From: Corynebacterium sp. ACRPS
Lineage (GTDB): Bacteria > Actinomycetota > Actinomycetes > Mycobacteriales > Mycobacteriaceae
NCBI RefSeq assembly: GCF_022346005.1
Contig: NZ_JAKRMY010000001.1
Coordinates: forward strand, 186,001-250,000
Length of the DNA: 64,000 nucleotides
Direction of reading: 5' to 3'
Shown here: positions 62,820 through 64,000 of the stretch, piece by piece
How the letters are laid out: the number at the start of each line of letters is the position of its first letter
How positions within the stretch are numbered: position 1 is the first letter of the stretch
Notes under the pieces: model-generated
Database searches by the model: none
What the model was told of the DNA's origin: nothing
The model's input: the letters and a program-made list of their open reading frames with translations, nothing else
Position numbers and translations under genes: made by a program

Positions 62820-63746
62820 ATGGCGCGCAACCTGGATTCAAGCCCCTACCTCGACTTTGACCGTGAAACCTGGCGTGAACTCCGCAAATCCATGCCGCAG
62901 GTGCTGACAGAAAACGAGCTAGAAGAGCTACGCGGCATCGGCGACCGCATTGATTTGGACGAGGTGGCAGACGTCTACCTCCCCCTCTCCCGCCTTATCC
63001 ACATGCAGGTCACCGCCCGGCAGCAGCTCACCGCCGCCACCGAGGCCTTCTTGGGCAACCCACCCACGCACGTGCCCTTCGTCATCGGCGTGGGCGGTTC
63101 CGTGGCCGTGGGTAAATCCACCACCGCCCGCCTCCTCCAAGTGCTCCTACAGCGATGGGACTCTCACCCGAAGGTGGACCTAGTGACCACGGACGGGTTT
63201 CTCTTTCCCACCCAAACGCTTAAAGACCGCGGACTGATGAAGCGCAAGGGTTTCCCCGAATCCTATGACCGCCGTGCACTTATGCGCTTTGTTACCGACG
63301 TCAAATCCGGAAAACCCGTGGTCAAAGCGCCGCTGTATTCGCATATTACCTATGACATCGTCAAAGATCGCTATCAAGAGGTCAATCAGCCGGATATCTT
63401 GATTTTGGAAGGCCTCAACGTCCTCCAGACCAGCCCCACCTTAACCATCGCGGATCTATTTGATTTCTCCGTCTACGTCGACGCCCGCACGGACGATATT
63501 GAACAGTGGTACATCGACCGCTTCCTCACGCTGCGCCACACCGAATTCCGCCGGCCCAATGCCCACTTCGCTGCTTATGCCGATATGAACGACGAGCAGG
63601 CGCGCGCCCAGGCCCGCGAGATTTGGCAATCCATTAACCTGCCAAACTTGGTGGAAAATATCCTACCCACCCGCGTGCGCGCATCGCTGGTATTGAAGAA
63701 GGGATCGCATCACCTGGTTGAACAGGTCCGCATGCGAAAAATCTAG
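62820..63746 (+). CDS. coaA: Type I pantothenate kinase
   Basis: A 308-residue PanK-I with Walker [19 protein letters not shown] (near residue 95), [15 protein letters not shown] and the C-terminal [21 protein letters not shown]. It catalyses the first step of CoA synthesis. The start has no strong ribosome-binding site and is close to the promoter region shared with glyA, so it may be leaderless. Confidence 0.95.
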   Translation: MARNLDSSPYLDFDRETWRELRKSMPQVLTENELEELRGIGDRIDLDEVADVYLPLSRLIHMQVTARQQLTAATEAFLGNPPTHVPFVIGVGGSVAVGKSTTARLLQVLLQRWDSHPKVDLVTTDGFLFPTQTLKDRGLMKRKGFPESYDRRALMRFVTDVKSGKPVVKAPLYSHITYDIVKDRYQEVNQPDILILEGLNVLQTSPTLTIADLFDFSVYVDARTDDIEQWYIDRFLTLRHTEFRRPNAHFAAYADMNDEQARAQAREIWQSINLPNLVENILPTRVRASLVLKKGSHHLVEQVRMRKI

Positions 63747-63749
63747 CCG

Positions 63750-64000
63750 CTACTTACCAAAGCGGCGCGAACGCTGCGAATAATCACGCAGCGCGCGCAG
63801 GAAATCTACCTTCCGGAACGCCGGCCAATAGGTATCGGTGAACCAGATTTCTGAATAGGCCGCTTGCCACAGCAGGAATCCGGAAAGACGCTGCTCGCCG
63901 GAGGTGCGGATCACCAAGTCTGGGTCCGGCAGGCCCTTGGTATATAGGTGTTCCGTGATCGAGTCTGCGGTGACTCGGTCCGCCATCTCGGCAGCGCTGG
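63750..64000 (-). CDS. C-terminal part of a Z-isoprenyl diphosphate synthase
   Basis: The last 82 or so codons of a cis-prenyltransferase whose start lies beyond the right edge. It contains [39 protein letters not shown], in two parts the [10 protein letters not shown] substrate-binding loop and the WF-x-WP end motif. Linkage to coaA and glyA suggests the short-chain Z-FPP synthase type (Rv1086-like) rather than the main UppS, but the ending alone cannot decide. Confidence 0.88.
   Translation of the reverse strand, partial: SAAEMADRVTADSITEHLYTKGLPDPDLVIRTSGEQRLSGFLLWQAAYSEIWFTDTYWPAFRKVDFLRALRDYSQRSRRFGK

Overview
The window is high-GC chromosomal DNA with many GTG starts and tightly packed operons. 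From remembered gene order it matches the genus Corynebacterium (Mycobacteriales). Several blocks are syntenic with Mycobacterium tuberculosis: sigE/O-methyltransferase (Rv1221/Rv1220c), gpgS-folP2-LOG-dapE-dapD (Rv1208 to Rv1201c), dapC-fdxC-mshB-lpqW-typA (Rv1178 to Rv1165), ychF to xseAB (Rv1112 to Rv1107c), and glpX, fumC, phoH2, glyA, coaA and a short-chain Z-prenyl synthase (Rv1099c to Rv1086). No rRNA, prophage, IS element or CRISPR was seen. Synteny statements come from memory, not from a search.

Layout. 0-2.4 kb: probable start of sigE, an O-methyltransferase, and a GH32-fold protein that lacks key catalytic residues. 2.5-2.9 kb: the first cluster of a palindromic repeat family. 3-7.7 kb: a minus-strand operon with an rRNA-methyltransferase-like protein, DUF3117, a DivIVA-like protein, GpgS, FolP2, LOG and DapE. 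7.8-11.6 kb: dapD between two paralogous amino-acid permeases. 11.6-14.1 kb: a small accessory island with an AbiEi/DUF559 nuclease-like protein, a HTH regulator with its own palindromic operator and a frameshifted membrane partner, bounded by two more repeat clusters. 14-22.5 kb: GtrA, RluA-type synthase, dapC, fdxC, mshB, lpqW, GPP34 and typA. 22.7-29 kb: secreted, DUF402 and DUF808 proteins, a ZIP transporter and a BCCT osmolyte transporter.

29-39.5 kb is a complete selenocysteine module: selB, selA and tRNA-Sec on one strand, selD on the other, and a three-subunit formate dehydrogenase. The catalytic subunit reads through an in-frame UGA followed at once by a SECIS-like hairpin. Thus the genes that make and insert selenocysteine lie beside the one selenoprotein visible here.

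39.5-64 kb holds pcp, a dicarboxylate symporter, a CDF metal exporter under an apparent yybP-ykoY (Mn2+) riboswitch, a PfpI protein, ychF, an AI-2E-family permease, rmuC, ispH, xseAB, glpX, fumC, a TetR/MFS efflux operon with three phased operators, phoH2, an LGFP lipoprotein, a LysR-like protein without its DNA-binding domain divergent from a DUF5997 protein, glyA, coaA and a partial prenyl synthase. Two sequence-level signals run through the window: about 12 units of a roughly 70-bp inverted repeat in four intergenic clusters, and 16 exact copies of the 10-mer CATCGGCAAG.
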